DNA from: Burkholderia sp.
GTDB lineage: Bacteria; Pseudomonadota; Gammaproteobacteria; Burkholderiales; Burkholderiaceae
NCBI GenBank assembly: GCA_040954445.1
Contig: CP144361.1
Location: forward strand, 496,001-560,000
Direction of reading: 5' to 3'
Length of the DNA: 64,000 nt
Shown: piece by piece, positions 58,861-64,000 of the stretch
Layout of the letters: each line of letters opens with the position of its first letter
How positions within the stretch are numbered: the stretch's first letter is position 1
The notes under the pieces: model-generated
Told to the model about the DNA's origin: nothing
Database searches by the model: none
What the model saw: the letters and a program-made list of their open reading frames with translations, nothing else
Program-made: the position numbers and the translations under genes

Positions 58861-60048
58861 TCATGCCTTGCGCGGCAACGGCTTCATACTGGCGGCGATT
58901 ATAAGCCACATGGCTACCAGGGCTGCACACGCATAGAACACCTCGTTAGTGCCGCCCGTCTTGAGCAGCCAGCCGCCCACCACACCGCCTAGCGCCAGGC
59001 CGATCGACTGCGTGGTGTTGTAGACGCCAGTGGCTGCGCCCTTGCGCGAATCCGGCGCGAGTTTCGATACCAGCGAGGGCTGCGAAGCCTCGAGGATATT
59101 GAAACCGAGGAAATAAACGAACAGCACGACCGTGACGATCATAATCGTATGCGGAGTGGAGACGAGCAGCAATTGGCTGAGCAGGATAGCCGCCACGCCG
59201 CCGAGCAGCACCGGCTTCATCTTGCCACGTTTTTCGGCCATGATGATTGCAGGCACCATCGCCGCGAAGGCCAGCCCCATCACTGGCAGGTACACTTGCC
59301 AGTGTACGGCCACCGGCAGGCCGGCATCTACTAGCAGGCGCGGCACCACCAAGAACAGCGCTGTCTGGGTAGCATGCAAAACCAGCACGCCAAAGTTCAG
59401 GCGCAGCAGCTCGACGTTGTGCAGCACCTCCGAGAACGGCGCCTTCACGTGTACCCGCTTCGGGGTGTCGGGAACAACCCACAGCACTACGCCGATCGCC
59501 AGCAACGACAGCACGCCGACAATCGTGAACAAGCCGTTCATGCCTATCCAGTGGAACACAATCGGTGCGCCGACAATTGCTACCGTGAACGACACACCGA
59601 TCGAGCCGCCCACCATCGCCATCGCCTTGGTGCGGTTCTGCTCCGAGGTCACGTCGCCGATGAAGGCCAGCACGGCCGAAGATACAGCCCCCATTCCTTG
59701 TACGAGGCGCCCGACGATGAGCCAGGTGATGTCGTGGGCGAAGGCCGCTATGAAGGCGCCCAGAGCGAACACCAACAGGCCGAAGGCGATCACGGGCTTG
59801 CGACCGAACCGGTCGGAAGCCCAACCGTAGAAGATATAGAGCAGCGATTGCGTGACGCCGTAGGTGCCTAGTGCAATGCCGACTAGCAGGACGTTGTCGC
59901 CGCCGGGGATGGTTTTCGTATAGACTGAAAACACTGGCATAATCATGAACAACCCTAGCATGCGCAGCGCAAAGATTGCTGCGAGCGAGATGGTCGCGCG
60001 CAGCTCGGGCGCGCTCATGCGAACGGGAGAGGTTAACGGATGGGACAT
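58861..60048 (-). CDS. Major facilitator superfamily transporter
   Basis: 395 residues, about 12 membrane segments. The MFS motif A appears as GWASDRFGRKPVIAFGL between segments 2 and 3. The second half has PRLLVDAGLPVAVHWQVYLP and GATGVYNTTQSIGLALGGVV-like sequence typical of YajR-type drug transporters. Substrate unknown. The gene lies between ssb and uvrA as in other Burkholderia. Intact. Confidence 0.9.
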   Translation of the reverse strand: MSHPLTSPVRMSAPELRATISLAAIFALRMLGLFMIMPVFSVYTKTIPGGDNVLLVGIALGTYGVTQSLLYIFYGWASDRFGRKPVIAFGLLVFALGAFIAAFAHDITWLIVGRLVQGMGAVSSAVLAFIGDVTSEQNRTKAMAMVGGSIGVSFTVAIVGAPIVFHWIGMNGLFTIVGVLSLLAIGVVLWVVPDTPKRVHVKAPFSEVLHNVELLRLNFGVLVLHATQTALFLVVPRLLVDAGLPVAVHWQVYLPVMGLAFAAMVPAIIMAEKRGKMKPVLLGGVAAILLSQLLLVSTPHTIMIVTVVLFVYFLGFNILEASQPSLVSKLAPDSRKGAATGVYNTTQSIGLALGGVVGGWLLKTGGTNEVFYACAALVAMWLIIAASMKPLPRKA

Positions 60049-60267
60049 CGGGGGAACTTTGCGGTATTGAGCGGCATCATCCGGGCTGCGGACTGCAGGA
60101 ATCTATGCGGCTCGCCGAGAACGTATCGGCAGGGTTTTCGCCTCACGTGCCCAGAGCCCATTTGGCTTCAGGCGGAATCGAGGCCTGTGGAGAGCTGAAA
60201 CGACGATCTCAAAAAATGTTACAATAATAAACTTAGTTTTCTTCTCCTTACGCCAGGTTCATGGAAC

Positions 60268-63127
<2,860 letters not shown>

Positions 63128-63153
<26 letters not shown>

Positions 63154-64000
63154 GGACGCCATGGCATCGGACGGGCATAATTCAGGCGATACGAACGGAT
63201 TGCGGACGAGCGAGGTCCGCCATGCGGTTGATGACGCCGCCGCGCAGACGACCTCGGTCGCCTGCGCGGCGATGTGACGCGCCCAGAGACAGTGGCCGGT
63301 GAGGGTCTTGAACCGATACATCGCATTCTCGGCAAGCGATCGCCGGTGGTAGCCACTGTGTTGCTTCCATTCTCGACGACCGTCACGGGCAATTGCATCA
63401 ACCGCGCCATTACGCCACGCCGCACCGGGCATATCCGCTGGCCAATGAGCGGCACCCTCGCGTGGCGGAATCGAAGGAATAGCACTGCGTGCAGCAATGG
63501 CCGCATGGCATGGCTTGGTGTCGTAGGCACCGTCACCGCCGATGACATCGATTTGTTCTTCGCGTGGAATCTGGTCGAGCAACTTGGCCAGAGCGTCACC
63601 GTCAGCCACATTCTGATTCTTCATTAGCGCGGCATGCACTTGACCTGTATTCGCGTTGAGCGCGAGATGGACTTTACGCCACGTGCGCCGCTTCGAGTAG
63701 CCGTGCTGGCGCACCTTCCATTCACCTTCTCCATAGACCTTCAGACCGGTGCTGTCGACAATTAGATGGATCAGTTCATTGTCACGAAGGATCGGCAGTT
63801 CGACATCAAGCGTTTTTGCCCGGCGACAGAGCGTGGTGTAATTCGGCACCGGCAAGCTCGGGAAGGCCAAATCGCGCAGACTTTGGGTGAAACCTTGCAG
63901 GGCGCGCAAGGTCAGTCGATAGACGGTCTTCACGCCAAGTCATGCCTGAATCAGCGTATCCGCCGTATAGACACGGGCGACCACGTGTGGGTATGGCATC
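63128..64000 (-). mobile_element. IS5-family element, continues beyond the window
   Basis: Right end at 63128 and minus-strand transposase open from 63933 downward with LIVDSTGL, GGDGAYDTK and YHRRSLAENAMYRFK. At about 63940 a TGA (GCATGA for GCATTA) and an extra base near 63961 break the N-terminal part. The left end lies outside the window. Confidence 0.9.

Noticed and set aside
59374..59871. Plus-strand open frames opposite the MFS gene
   Set aside because: His/Gln/Arg-rich composition typical of an antisense shadow of a GC-rich membrane protein gene; no family resemblance.

Overview
The window looks like the chromosome of a genome-reduced, host-associated Burkholderia (Burkholderiaceae). 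Intact genes read as typical Burkholderia housekeeping proteins: GshA of the ATP-grasp type, PPK1 and PPK2, phasin, the ssb-MFS/uvrA arrangement, pdxH-cfa, and thiO-thiS-thiG behind a TPP riboswitch. Gene density is low, however, and almost every intergenic gap holds insertion-sequence debris. Several genes are frameshifted, and neighbours that normally form operons are split. This resembles the early, IS-rich stage of reduction seen in some insect-associated Burkholderia. The assignment is inference from gene content; no search was run.

Repeat content. One IS5-family element (IS903-like, about 1.13 kb, ends GGCGTTGTTGCATAAAT, 8-9 bp target duplications) occurs at about 27 loci and covers roughly 20 kb. 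No copy I read keeps the complete consensus reading frame; the copies at 27643-28770, 11635-12758 and 55025-56050 come closest. It has produced fold-back miniature elements (MITE-R, 138 or 162 bp; MITE-L, 77 bp; a 32 bp form). An IS630-family element survives only as N- and C-terminal transposase fragments. It has produced a second miniature family (MITE-S, 113-117 bp, TA-flanked) with 36 bp and 22 bp derivatives. IS3 remnants, an IS200/IS605 fragment and a tyrosine-integrase fragment beside a tRNA-Lys gene complete the mobile set.

Layout. 1-3.3 kb: IS debris around an orphan dipeptide-binding protein. 3.3-10.8 kb: dnaN, gshB, gshA (split by an IS), xth, ppk2. 11-17.5 kb: nested IS copies, ppk1 with an IS-supplied start codon, frameshifted eda. 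17.6-26 kb: IS cluster, acpP and fabF (split by an IS), pmbA. 26-29 kb: tRNA-Lys with integrative-element remains and an IS inserted inside an IS. 29-33 kb: pdxH, cfa, cca. 34.8-37.3 kb: two convergent glycosyltransferases. 38-43.6 kb: pyrF, adk, the thiamine-thiazole genes. 44-50 kb: phasin with palindromic operators, IS copies, broken ferredoxin, alpha/beta hydrolase. 50.7-55 kb: sodB, an AT-rich segment with DnaA-box-like sequences, ppc. 55-64 kb: an orphan response regulator, ssb, an MFS transporter and uvrA, whose C-terminus runs into an IS.

The genes kept serve replication and repair (dnaN, ssb, uvrA, xth), redox defence (gshA, gshB, sodB), polyphosphate (ppk1, ppk2), lipids (acpP, fabF, cfa), cofactors (thiO/S/G, pdxH), nucleotides (pyrF, adk), tRNA maturation (cca) and anaplerosis (ppc). 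The most notable signals are the two families of size-graded palindromic miniature elements, the shared defects that suggest defective IS copies were spread in trans, and the IS ends that now form gene starts and stops.
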